From Pseudomonas sp. UBA4194 (GTDB taxonomy: Bacteria; Pseudomonadota; Gammaproteobacteria; Pseudomonadales; Pseudomonadaceae): a DNA stretch of 18,473 nt. The first letter of the stretch is position 1; every line of letters begins with the position of its first letter. The notes under the pieces are model-generated. The model was not told where the DNA came from. It was given only the letters and a program-made list of their open reading frames with translations, and did no database searches. The stretch is from positions 85,907 to 104,379 of the forward strand of contig NZ_DFUE01000084.1 of the NCBI RefSeq assembly GCF_002379585.1, given 5' to 3'. Below are positions 1 to 6,529 of this stretch, in pieces. A program made the position numbers and the translations under genes.

Positions 1-167
1 GCTCCCATCGCGGGTAGAACCTGCTCCCACAGAAGGGGGCGTGGGGATGCGGCTTTGGGGGCTGGCTCGATATAGCGGTGCTTCCGTTGCGGGTAGTGCC
101 TGCTTGCACATGTGTCTCGCCCGATGTGGAGATCGTTGTGGGAGCGGGCTCTGCCCGCGATGGGGCC
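1..167. repeat. Cluster of Pseudomonas REP-type hairpin sequences
   Basis: Three REP-like copies lie in the non-coding stretch before the transporter gene. The clearest is at 137-167 and has a perfect 6-bp stem, GCGGGC (144-149) and GCCCGC (153-158), around a 3-base loop. Positions 1-32 hold a copy in the opposite orientation (GCTCCCATCGCGGGTAGAAC then CTGCTCCCAC). A decayed copy is at about 83-109. The GTGGGAGCGGGC...GCCCGCGA consensus is common between genes in the P. putida / P. fluorescens group. No gene or clear promoter is seen in 1-197, and the start of the cluster may lie outside the window. Confidence 0.7.
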
Positions 168-197
168 TGTACTGACACACCTCAATTCGGATCTCCG

Positions 198-1496
198 ATG
201 CGCCAAATCTGGAAAAACTTTCGAGCCTTGTATTTCGCCTCGCTGATGATGTTGATCGGCTCCGGCCTGCTCAGCACTTATCTGGCCCTGCGCCTGGCCG
301 CCGACGACGTCGATGGCCTGTGGGTCGGTGCCCTGATGGCTGCCAACTACTTCGGCCTGGCCCTGGGCGGCAAGATCGGCCACCGGCTGATCGGCCGCGT
401 GGGTCACATCCGCGCCTACGCCACGTGCGCGGGTATCGTCGGCGCGGCGGTGCTGGGCCATGGTCTGGTCAATTACCTGCCGGCCTGGTTGTTCCTGCGG
501 GTCATCGTGGGTCTGGGCATGATGTGCCAGTACATGGTGATCGAAAGCTGGCTCAACGAGCAGGCCGACACCAAGCAGCGTGGCCTGGTATTCAGCGGCT
601 ACATGATTGCCTCGTACTCGGGTCTGGTACTGGGTCAGCTGATCCTGGTGGTGCACCCCCAACTGGGTCTGGAACTGCTGATGCTGGTGGCGCTGTGCTT
701 CGCCTTGTGTCTGGTGCCGGTGGCCCTGACGCGACGCATTCACCCGGCGCCCATGCGTCCGGCGCCCATGGAACCACGTTTCTTCATCAGTCGGGTGCCG
801 CAGTCACTGAGCACGGTTCTGGGCTCAGGCCTCATCGTCGGCTCCTTCTACGGCCTGGCGCCGCTGTATGCCTCACAGCAAGGGCTGAGCACCGAGCAGG
901 TGGGTCTGTTCATGGGTTCGTGCATTTTCGCCGGGCTGTTGGTGCAATGGCCACTGGGCTGGCTGTCCGATCGCTACGACCGCGCCTTGCTGATCCGCAG
1001 TGTCGCCGGTGGCCTGGCGGTGATGGCGCTGCCGCTGGCGATACTGCCTTCGGTACCCTTGGAGGTTCTGTTTGCGGCGGGCTTTCTGGTATCGCTGCTG
1101 CAGTTCTGCCTGTACCCGCTGGCCGTGGCCTTTTCCAACGACCACGTGGAGGCTGATCGTCGTGTATCGCTGACTGCGATGCTGCTGATCACCTACGGCG
1201 TGGGTGCCAGCATCGGTCCGCTGGTGGCGGGGGTGCTGATGAAGCTGTTCGGCAGCCAGATGCTGTATGCGTTCTTCAGTTTCTTCGCGGTGGTGCTGGT
1301 GTGGCGCATCCGTCCGAAGGCGGTGACCAACCTGCACGTGGTGGAAGACGCCCCGCTGCACCACGTGGCAATGCCGGCGGCCAACTCGCCATTGGCGGCC
1401 GCGCTTGACCCGCGGGTCGATGAGCATATGGTGCAGGAGCAGATGCAGACAGGGGAGCCGGCGTTCGAGGAGCCGGTGGTGAAACCGGCGGATTGA
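198..1496 (+). CDS. YcaD-like MFS transporter
   Basis: A predicted 432-aa inner-membrane transporter of the major facilitator superfamily. It has about 12 hydrophobic segments, an MFS motif-A-like loop after helix 2 (GGKIGHRLIGRVGH, residues 57-70) and the matching loop in the second half (QWPLGWLSDRYDR). The layout, including a Glu in VIESWLNE (residue 116), resembles E. coli YcaD from memory; the substrate is unknown. The ATG at 198 was chosen because an upstream in-frame start at 78 would add a non-hydrophobic stretch translated from REP sequence. Its ribosome-binding site is weak. An unusual polar tail of about 60 residues, rich in Glu, Pro and Ala, follows the last helix and is longer than in YcaD. 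The gene runs toward the flagellar genes and is separated from them by a hairpin, so it is probably a neighbour and not a motility gene. Confidence 0.85.
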   Translation: MRQIWKNFRALYFASLMMLIGSGLLSTYLALRLAADDVDGLWVGALMAANYFGLALGGKIGHRLIGRVGHIRAYATCAGIVGAAVLGHGLVNYLPAWLFLRVIVGLGMMCQYMVIESWLNEQADTKQRGLVFSGYMIASYSGLVLGQLILVVHPQLGLELLMLVALCFALCLVPVALTRRIHPAPMRPAPMEPRFFISRVPQSLSTVLGSGLIVGSFYGLAPLYASQQGLSTEQVGLFMGSCIFAGLLVQWPLGWLSDRYDRALLIRSVAGGLAVMALPLAILPSVPLEVLFAAGFLVSLLQFCLYPLAVAFSNDHVEADRRVSLTAMLLITYGVGASIGPLVAGVLMKLFGSQMLYAFFSFFAVVLVWRIRPKAVTNLHVVEDAPLHHVAMPAANSPLAAALDPRVDEHMVQEQMQTGEPAFEEPVVKPAD

Positions 1497-1517
1497 ATTT
1501 CAGGTTGGGGGATCAGT

Positions 1518-1561
1518 GGTGAATGGTCCCCTTACCTCAGTCCTCTCCCTGAGGGAGAGGG
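1518..1561. repeat. Half copy of MITE-like repeat, likely bidirectional terminator
   Basis: These 44 bases match one arm of the inverted-repeat element at 6126-6322 with only four differences, all of them transitions. They contain the hairpin CCTCTCCC / GGGAGAGG (1542-1549 and 1553-1560). The hairpin sits between the ends of two convergent genes, the transporter (ends 1496) and ycgR (ends 1578), where it could stop transcription from both sides. The terminator role is inferred; there is no clear U-tract. Confidence 0.6.
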
Positions 1562-1577
1562 GGCTTCTAACTCCTTC

Positions 1578-2324
1578 TCAGAAATCATCCTTGTCGAACC
1601 GCCGCGCCTCGCGCTGCAACTGATAGACGAAGCGCTCCACCTGCCGCTGTACCAACCCGCTCATGTTATGAAAACGCACGCCCACGAACGTGGTGTCGAT
1701 GCGCTCTTCGAAGTGCAGATGGCGCAACTCCACGGGCGTGGTCATCGGGCCGAAGGGCAGGGCGGCGGCGAATCGCTCGTACACCTGGCCCAATTGCAGG
1801 CGCTCACTGATGTCGCCGTCGAAGCGCAACTTGCAGCCGTTTGCCGAAATGTCCAGAAGCTTGCCGCTCAGGGTGTTCTTCAGACGCTCGCCGGCCATTT
1901 CCACGTCCACCAGTTGCGACAGCTTCAAGGCGGCCCGAAAGGCATTGCGACGCTGGTGATAGACCACCTCTCTGGGCAACGGGCCATGGTAGAGGCGGTC
2001 GTTGTCCTTATCGACGATCTGCAGGGTGTCGGTGCATTCCCAGGCTACGCGCACGCCGTCATGGAAACCTTCGACCTTGAACGGCTCGCCAGCCAGCAGA
2101 TAGCGTTCGCCGTCGCGGGGAATCATTTCATCGAAGACCAGACGATTGTGGTCCCGGTCCACTTCCACCAGAAAGCTCTGAAAGCGTTGCGCGCGCTCGT
2201 GAAAGGTGATGATCAGGGGGTCATGGCTTTCCTGCAGAGTACGCAGGTTGGCGGCGATCTCCAGAGGCGTGCTGAGGACCTTTGGCGGCTGCGGCGCATC
2301 TTCCTTGTTCGAGGCATTGGACAC
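1578..2324 (-). CDS. ycgR: Flagellar brake protein YcgR (FlgZ), PilZ domain
   Basis: A 248-aa cytoplasmic c-di-GMP receptor with an N-terminal YcgR domain (about residues 15-120) and a C-terminal PilZ domain (about 121-240). The PilZ c-di-GMP signature is complete: R126-N-A-F-R130 followed by D158-I-S-A-N-G163. In the known family, the c-di-GMP-bound protein acts on the motor or stator to slow swimming; the Pseudomonas orthologue is called FlgZ. The start codon is GTG, with GGAG about 11 bases upstream, a rather long spacing. It lies 183 bp downstream of flgN on the same strand. A strong hairpin sits in that gap, along with a possible sigma-54 promoter (2362-2377), so it may be transcribed both with flgMN and alone. 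Identity is well supported; operon structure is inferred. Confidence 0.92.
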   Translation of the reverse strand: MSNASNKEDAPQPPKVLSTPLEIAANLRTLQESHDPLIITFHERAQRFQSFLVEVDRDHNRLVFDEMIPRDGERYLLAGEPFKVEGFHDGVRVAWECTDTLQIVDKDNDRLYHGPLPREVVYHQRRNAFRAALKLSQLVDVEMAGERLKNTLSGKLLDISANGCKLRFDGDISERLQLGQVYERFAAALPFGPMTTPVELRHLHFEERIDTTFVGVRFHNMSGLVQRQVERFVYQLQREARRFDKDDF

Positions 2325-2361
2325 GGTGTTGTTAACTCCAGACTATCGACGGCTGCGCAGG

Positions 2362-2377
2362 TGCAGGCATTCTGCCA
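2362..2377 (-). promoter_or_regulatory. Candidate sigma-54 promoter for ycgR
   Basis: Read on the minus strand this is TGGCAGAATGCCTGCA. GG and GC are exactly 10 bases apart, as in sigma-54 -24/-12 elements, but three other consensus positions differ. The predicted transcript would start near 2351, about 27 bases before the GTG of ycgR. This is a moderate match only. Confidence 0.4.
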
Positions 2378-2470
2378 GTTACCATTGCGCCTTGGAAGTG
2401 GGGGGTGTGGCGGGGTGACGCGGATTGACCGGCGGCGCTGATATTGGCGGATGACGCAAAGCTGGACGCG

Positions 2471-2499
2471 GATGAATCCGCTGCTGCAGCGGATTCATC
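2471..2499 (-). terminator. Perfect 13-bp hairpin after flgN
   Basis: GATGAATCCGCTG (2471-2483) and its exact reverse complement CAGCGGATTCATC (2487-2499) surround a 3-base loop. The hairpin starts 8 bases past the flgN stop codon. On the minus strand it is followed by only a short TTT, not a long U-tract. It may be a partial terminator, an attenuator before ycgR or an RNA 3'-end stabiliser. Confidence 0.55.
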
Positions 2500-2507
2500 G
2501 GTCGGGG

Positions 2508-2975
2508 TCAGGCCTGGCTCAGGGCGCGTGGCTTGAGCATGCGGGCGGTCGAACCACGGCTGTCGTAGAGCGAGGGCGCGTCGCCACCGGTCAGGATGCG
2601 GATCTGGTTGGCGGTGGCGACCTGCTGACGCAGGATGCCCTGACCCACCTGGGCGTTGACGGTCTGGCAATCGGCCAACAGCTGGGTCAACATGTCGCCG
2701 CGGGCCAACAGCTGCTCACCCAGATGGGATTGCGCGGCCAGGGCCTGCAGGCCGGCGCGATCGGGGCTCAGGCCCATCTGCACCAGCAGTTGGCTACGGC
2801 GGCGGCCGTGCTGTTCCAGCAGCACGATCAACGACTGCTTTTGCGCCAGGATATTTTCCAGAAGACCCATGTCGCGGCCATGCAGGGCCAGCGCCTCGGC
2901 CTGCAGCAGCTCGAGGAGCTGGCCGGCGTAGGGGATGTCTTCTTCAATCAGCTGCAACAACGTTTGATCGTGCAT
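2508..2975 (-). CDS. flgN: FlgN, export chaperone for FlgK and FlgL
   Basis: A 155-aa, Leu/Gln-rich, almost entirely helical cytoplasmic protein. The N-terminal stretch LIEEDIPYAGQLLELLQAEA, followed by a segment rich in Leu and Gln, is typical of FlgN. Family proteins bind the C-terminal helices of the hook-filament junction proteins FlgK and FlgL and deliver them to the flagellar type III export gate. Both clients are encoded in this window (14795-18437). It starts 49 bp downstream of flgM on the same strand, the usual flgMN pairing, and ends just before a strong hairpin. Length is normal for pseudomonads. Sequence conservation in this family is low, so the call rests on pattern plus position. 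Confidence 0.9.
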   Translation of the reverse strand: MHDQTLLQLIEEDIPYAGQLLELLQAEALALHGRDMGLLENILAQKQSLIVLLEQHGRRRSQLLVQMGLSPDRAGLQALAAQSHLGEQLLARGDMLTQLLADCQTVNAQVGQGILRQQVATANQIRILTGGDAPSLYDSRGSTARMLKPRALSQA

Positions 2976-3024
2976 GGTGGGCCCTGGCTTTCAAGCGTCC
3001 AGAAGCGTTGGCGCAGGCGTAGAC

Positions 3025-3330
3025 CTAGCGCTGGGCTTCGAAGTTAAGCATTTTGCCGGCAACCCGCTCGCTGTCGACTTTATAGCTGCCATCGGCGATT
3101 GCCTGCTTGAGTTCGGCAACCCGGGCGCTATTGACAGTGGGCTGATCGCTCAGCTTGTCGGTGATCTTTTTCAGCTGCTGGGCCTGGTCACTGAGGGTGA
3201 CGGGCTCGCCGCTCTTGACGCTGGCGGTGCTCTGCACGGCGCTTTCGGCCGCTACTTCCTTGGTGCCAGTGGTGCGTGTGGTGCCCTGCACTGACGGTGA
3301 GTTGTTCACTCGGTTGAAGTCGATGACCAT
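3025..3330 (-). CDS. flgM: FlgM, anti-sigma-28 factor
   Basis: A 101-aa protein that binds FliA (sigma-28) and keeps late flagellar genes off until it is secreted through the finished hook-basal body. It has the classic layout: the N-terminus MVIDFNRVNN, a disordered Thr/Ser/Ala-rich middle (residues 11-45) and a C-terminal FliA-binding region with VTLSDQAQQLKKI, then RVAELKQAIADGSYKVDSER and VAGKML. The start is backed by AGAGG upstream. A very good FliA promoter lies 37 bp before the start codon, so FliA drives its own inhibitor. flgA is upstream (162-bp gap) and flgN downstream (49 bp), all on the minus strand. Confidence 0.96.
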   Translation of the reverse strand: MVIDFNRVNNSPSVQGTTRTTGTKEVAAESAVQSTASVKSGEPVTLSDQAQQLKKITDKLSDQPTVNSARVAELKQAIADGSYKVDSERVAGKMLNFEAQR

Positions 3331-3366
3331 TGTTATGTACCTCTGGGTATTAGGACGCTTGCCTTG

Positions 3367-3393
3367 TTTTCGGCCACTTGCCGATTAACTTTA
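3367..3393 (-). promoter_or_regulatory. FliA (sigma-28) promoter of flgMN
   Basis: On the minus strand: TAAAGTTA (-35, plus-strand 3386-3393), 11 bases, then GCCGAAAA (-10, plus-strand 3367-3374). The enterobacterial consensus is TAAAGTTT-N11-GCCGATAA, so 14 of 16 positions match with perfect spacing. Transcription should start near 3360, about 30 bases before flgM. It lies in the flgA-flgM gap, so flgM can be made from here as well as from the flgA promoter. Confidence 0.85.
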
Positions 3394-3492
3394 GGCACTT
3401 TCTTTCAAGCGGCGTCCACAATTGCCCGAATGCAGCGGCTACGGGCCCGAATAGGCACCCAGTGTAGGAAAACCAAGGCCTGGCCGCTAGCA

Positions 3493-4245
3493 CTACATCG
3501 ATACTTCCACCTGCCCCGGCCCTGTGACCCGGGCCTTTACCACGCGCTTGGAGTTCAGGTTGCGTACCCGAATCTGCTCGCTCATGCCGCCCTTGGCCAG
3601 CGCTTCACCCGGCATGCGCACGGCCAGCGTCCCGCTGCGCGCGACGATGACCACCTGATCACCTTTCTGGATGAGCGCCATCTGCTCGAGGAACACCGGG
3701 GTAAGCACCTGATCGACGACCGTCGGTCGGACCAGTTTCATGCCCACCGCTTCATCCAGGGAAACCAGATACCCCTGTCCCAGGGAGCCGACATCCCGCT
3801 CCCTCAAGCTCACGTCCCCTTCACCGATCACGCTGTCGCGTTTCATCGGCCGCGTGGTGGTGACCACCTCGCGGAACAGCTTGACCTGGGCCGGCACGAA
3901 CACCGTCCACGGTCCACTCCCTTCGCAGCGAACCCGCACAGTGACTCTACCCAGAGGTTGAGCGGGGCTTTCCAGGGTGGCTGTCAATTCCCTGTCACAC
4001 GCCGGCATGCGCAGGCGCGGGTCAAGGTTGTTCACTTCGATCTGATAACGGCCCTCGGTTTGCGAGGTCGCCAGATAATCTTCCACGGTGAACTCAAGAA
4101 AACCCTGAGTGACACCGATAAGCTGTTCGGGCAATGTGACATTCTCGGCCTGAGCGGCGGCGCTGAGCGTCAAACCACCGAAGGTGGCGGAGGCCCAGAG
4201 CATGCCAGCGGCAAGGTGTCGAGAAACTGTCGTTTTTGCGTTCAT
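3493..4245 (-). CDS. flgA: FlgA, periplasmic P-ring assembly chaperone
   Basis: A 250-aa exported protein needed to assemble the FlgI P ring. An N-terminal signal peptide (about residues 1-33, ending SAAAQA before ENV) is followed by the mature chaperone. The C-terminal half is the SAF-type FlgA domain, visible from the TTRPMKRDSVIGEGDV stretch through GDQVVIVARSGTLAVRMPGEALAKG to GQVEV near the end. Length fits Pseudomonas FlgA. The ATG at 4245 has no visible Shine-Dalgarno, and a strong sigma-54 promoter predicts transcription starting at about 4247, so either the mRNA is nearly leaderless or translation starts at the next in-frame ATG (4203). That shorter version would still leave a signal peptide, though without its basic N-region. 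It is divergent from cheV with 60 bp between start codons. Confidence 0.93.
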   Translation of the reverse strand: MNAKTTVSRHLAAGMLWASATFGGLTLSAAAQAENVTLPEQLIGVTQGFLEFTVEDYLATSQTEGRYQIEVNNLDPRLRMPACDRELTATLESPAQPLGRVTVRVRCEGSGPWTVFVPAQVKLFREVVTTTRPMKRDSVIGEGDVSLRERDVGSLGQGYLVSLDEAVGMKLVRPTVVDQVLTPVFLEQMALIQKGDQVVIVARSGTLAVRMPGEALAKGGMSEQIRVRNLNSKRVVKARVTGPGQVEVSM

Positions 4246-4256
4246 AGCAGTGCTAA

Positions 4257-4274
4257 TAGCAAGGCCCGTGCCGA
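4257..4274 (-). promoter_or_regulatory. Sigma-54 promoter of flgA
   Basis: On the minus strand this reads TCGGCACGGGCCTTGCTA. Compared with TGGCACG-N4-TTGCW, only the first base differs, and GG and GC are 10 bases apart. The predicted start is about 4247, two bases before the flgA ATG. It sits in the flgA/cheV divergent gap. In Pseudomonas early flagellar sigma-54 promoters are activated by FleQ; no FleQ site was recognised here. Confidence 0.75.
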
Positions 4275-4305
4275 TTTTCGAACGGGTCGCAAGGGGAGTC
4301 TGGGC

Positions 4306-5232
4306 ATGGCAGGTGTAATGGATTCAGTGAACCAGCGTACGCAGCTGGTTGGACAGAATCGCCTCGAGCTGCTGTTGTTTCGCCTCAACGGCAAGCAGCT
4401 TTACGGGATCAATGTGTTCAAGGTCAGGGAGGTGCTGCAATGCCCGAAACTGACTGTAATGCCCAGGTCCAATCCGGTGGTGCGCGGCGTGGCGAACATT
4501 CGCGGCGCAACCATCCCGATTCTCGATCTGGCGTTGGCCACCGGTGCGCCTGGTCTGGAATCGTTGGCGGACACGTTCGTCATCATTACCGAATACAACA
4601 CCAAGATTCAGGGCTTTCTGGTGCATTCGGTCGAGCGCATCGTCAACATGAACTGGGAAGAAATCCATCCGCCACCCAAGGGCACCGGCCGCGATCACTA
4701 CCTGACGGCCGTCACGCGGGTGGATAACCAGTTGGTCGAGATCATCGACGTGGAGAAAATCCTCGCCGAAGTGGCGCCCACCTCCGAGGCGATTTCCGTC
4801 GGGGTGGTGGACGAGGAAACCCAGACCAAGGCGGTGACCCTGCGGGTACTGACCGTGGATGACTCCTCGGTGGCGCGCAAGCAGGTCACCCGTTGCCTGC
4901 AGACCGTGGGTGTGGAGGTGGTGGCGCTGAACGACGGTCGTCAGGCGCTGGATTACCTGCGCAAGCTGGTGGATGAGGGCAAGCGTCCCGAAGAGGAATT
5001 CCTGATGTTGATCTCGGACATCGAGATGCCCGAAATGGACGGCTACACTCTCACCGCCGAGATCCGCAACGACCCGCGTATGCAGAAGCTGCACATCATC
5101 CTGCATACTTCGCTGTCTGGGGTGTTCAACCAGGCCATGGTGAAGAAGGTCGGAGCCGATGACTTCCTGGCCAAGTTTCGTCCCGACGACCTCGCCGCGC
5201 GCGTGGTCGAACGCATCAAGGCAGCAGTATAA
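4306..5232 (+). CDS. cheV: CheV, chemotaxis coupling protein with receiver domain
   Basis: A 308-aa two-domain chemotaxis protein. The N-terminal CheW-like domain (about residues 15-160, with GKQLYGINVFKVREVL and PVVRGVANIRGATIPILDL) couples receptors to CheA. The C-terminal receiver domain (about 179-305) has the acidic pair D185-D186, phospho-acceptor D238 in ISDIEMPEMDG, T268 and K290, so it looks phosphorylatable. In the known family, phosphorylation by CheA helps adaptation. The frame is open far upstream, but that extension runs across flgA on the other strand and is not coding. ATG 4306 has AGGGGAG 7 bases before it; ATG 4318 is a weaker alternative. cheR follows after 50 bp containing a strong hairpin. 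No convincing promoter was found in the 60-bp gap before it. Confidence 0.95.
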   Translation: MAGVMDSVNQRTQLVGQNRLELLLFRLNGKQLYGINVFKVREVLQCPKLTVMPRSNPVVRGVANIRGATIPILDLALATGAPGLESLADTFVIITEYNTKIQGFLVHSVERIVNMNWEEIHPPPKGTGRDHYLTAVTRVDNQLVEIIDVEKILAEVAPTSEAISVGVVDEETQTKAVTLRVLTVDDSSVARKQVTRCLQTVGVEVVALNDGRQALDYLRKLVDEGKRPEEEFLMLISDIEMPEMDGYTLTAEIRNDPRMQKLHIILHTSLSGVFNQAMVKKVGADDFLAKFRPDDLAARVVERIKAAV

Positions 5233-5234
5233 AT

Positions 5235-5256
5235 GCCGGGCGCCCAGGTGCCCGGC
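5235..5256 (+). other. Hairpin between cheV and cheR
   Basis: GCCGGGC (5235-5241) pairs with GCCCGGC (5250-5256), and the stem can be extended by a G-U pair and one more G-C pair. It begins 2 bases after the cheV stop codon and is not followed by a U-tract, so it more likely stabilises or processes the cheVR mRNA than terminates it. Confidence 0.5.
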
Positions 5257-5282
5257 TTACAGATCAAGCGAGAGGCGGCATA

Positions 5283-6110
5283 GTGTCTACGGGTAATTTG
5301 GATTTCGAGCAATTCCGGGTCTTCCTGGAAAAAGCCTGTGGCATTCTGTTGGGCGAGAACAAGCAGTATCTGGTGGCCAGCCGCCTCAACAAGCTGATGG
5401 AAGTGCAAGGCATCAAGTCGTTGGGTGAACTGGTGCAGCGCATCCAGACTCAGCCGCGCAGTGGCCTGCGCGAGCAGGTGGTGGACGCCATGACCACCAA
5501 CGAAACGCTATGGTTTCGTGATACCTACCCCTTCGAAGTGATGAAGAACAAGGTGCTGCCCGAGGCCATCAAGGCGAGCCCGGGCGCGCGTTTGCGCATC
5601 TGGTCGGCGGCATGTTCGTCCGGGCAGGAACCCTATTCGTTGTCGATGACCATCGATGAGTTCGAGCGCAGCAACCTGGGCCAGCTCAAGTCAGGCGTGC
5701 AGATCGTGGCCACCGACCTGTCGGGCACCATGCTGACCAACTGCAAGAGCGGTGAGTACGATAGCCTGGCGATTGGCCGCGGTTTGTCTCAAGAGCGCCT
5801 GCAGCGTTATTTCGACGCCAAGGGGCCGGGTCGCTGGGCCGTCAAGGCGCCGATTCGCAGCCGCGTCGAGTTTCGCGCGTTCAACCTGTTGGACAGTTAT
5901 GCGGCGCTGGGCAAGTTCGACATCGTGTTCTGTCGCAATGTGCTGATCTATTTTTCCGCGCAGGTGAAGAAAGACATCCTGACGCGCATTCACAGTACGT
6001 TGAAACCGGGTGGGTATCTGTTCCTGGGCGCTTCGGAGGCGTTGAACGGACTGCCGGAGTTGTATCGGATGGTGCAGTGCAGTCCCGGGATTATTTACCA
6101 GGCCAAGTGA
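5283..6110 (+). CDS. cheR: CheR, chemoreceptor glutamate methyltransferase
   Basis: A 275-aa S-adenosylmethionine-dependent enzyme that methylates glutamates on methyl-accepting chemotaxis proteins. The all-alpha N-terminal domain (about residues 5-75) is followed by the catalytic domain. Visible motifs are TTNETLWFRD (71-80), the SAM-binding loop RIWSAACSSGQEPYSL (105-120), the acidic ATDLSGTML region (143-151) and FDIVFCRNVLIYF (212-224). Length is that of a plain CheR with no TPR extension. It starts with GTG, supported by GAGAGG upstream. The order cheV-cheR directly before flgB matches the P. aeruginosa/P. putida flagellar locus, where this is the cheR linked to the flagellar chemosensory pathway. 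The two genes probably form one operon. Confidence 0.95.
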   Translation: MSTGNLDFEQFRVFLEKACGILLGENKQYLVASRLNKLMEVQGIKSLGELVQRIQTQPRSGLREQVVDAMTTNETLWFRDTYPFEVMKNKVLPEAIKASPGARLRIWSAACSSGQEPYSLSMTIDEFERSNLGQLKSGVQIVATDLSGTMLTNCKSGEYDSLAIGRGLSQERLQRYFDAKGPGRWAVKAPIRSRVEFRAFNLLDSYAALGKFDIVFCRNVLIYFSAQVKKDILTRIHSTLKPGGYLFLGASEALNGLPELYRMVQCSPGIIYQAK

Positions 6111-6125
6111 GCAGGGGGGATCGGG

Positions 6126-6322
6126 GGTGGATGGTCCCCTCACCCCAGCCCTCTCCCTGAGGGAGAGGGAGCTAAAAGCTGATCGCCGATATCCGCAACA
6201 ACACTGTACGGCTCCCTCTCCCTTGGGGAGAAGGGGCTAAAAGCTGATCGCCGATATCCGCAACAACACTGTACGGCTCCCTCTCCCTCAGGGAGAGGGC
6301 TGGGGTGAGGGGACCATCCACC
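6126..6322. mobile_element. MITE-like element with 47-bp inverted ends and internal duplication
   Basis: Positions 6126-6172 and 6276-6322 are perfect 47-bp inverted repeats. Between and partly inside them, a 53-bp unit is repeated exactly (6171-6223 and 6236-6288, 65-bp period). Each arm holds a hairpin such as CCCTCTCCC-TGA-GGGAGAGGG (6149-6169). There is no open reading frame, so the element is non-autonomous. It lies between cheR and the flgB control region and may also end cheR transcription. A diverged half copy lies at 1518-1561. No target-site duplication could be identified with confidence. Confidence 0.7.
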
Positions 6323-6342
6323 ACCGTCCCCCCTCCATCCCC

Positions 6343-6430
6343 AAGCGGCAGCTTTTCTGACACTCCCCTTGCCGCTTTACCGCCACAAGCGGAAACAACT
6401 TGCCGCTTTTCTGGCATTGCCGCTCGGCAA
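6343..6430 (+). promoter_or_regulatory. Cluster of TTGCCGC motifs upstream of the flgB promoter
   Basis: Five copies of a (T)TGCCGCTT-like motif lie in 88 bases: 6343-6350 (reverse), 6368-6380, 6386-6395 (reverse), 6399-6411 and 6417-6430. The last is a perfect dyad, TTGCCG-CT-CGGCAA. They fall about 66 to 153 bases before the predicted sigma-54 start, where enhancer-binding proteins usually bind. FleR activates flgBCDE in P. aeruginosa; that it is the binder here is inference. Confidence 0.45.
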
Positions 6431-6469
6431 ACCCCTCTACAACCCACGTAATCCGGGCTTTCTCGAAGT

Positions 6470-6485
6470 TGGCACAGTCGTTGCT
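6470..6485 (+). promoter_or_regulatory. Sigma-54 promoter of flgBCDE
   Basis: TGGCACAGTCGTTGCT has the -24 GG (6471-6472) and the -12 GC (6483-6484) exactly 10 bases apart and matches TGGCAC-N5-TTGCW throughout. Predicted start is about 6496, leaving a 34-base leader before the flgB ATG. Confidence 0.9.
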
Positions 6486-6529
6486 ATCTCTCATGCACGA
6501 ACCATCTGGTCTGCCGCATAGGTACCAAC

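Noticed and set aside
78..197. 40-residue upstream extension of the MFS transporter
   Set aside because: It is translated from REP repeat sequence and is not hydrophobic; the YcaD-like alignment begins at the ATG at 198.
4253..4277. Possible FliA promoter for cheV (CTAAT followed by GCCGATTT)
   Set aside because: The distance between the two elements is 3 bases shorter than FliA requires and the -35 part is weak; the same bases are better explained by the minus-strand sigma-54 promoter of flgA. An extended -10 (TGCTAATAG, 4251-4259) has no good -35.
3364..4305. Long N-terminal extension of CheV (314 extra residues)
   Set aside because: It runs antisense through flgA, has no family similarity, and CheV has a well-placed ATG with a ribosome-binding site at 4306.
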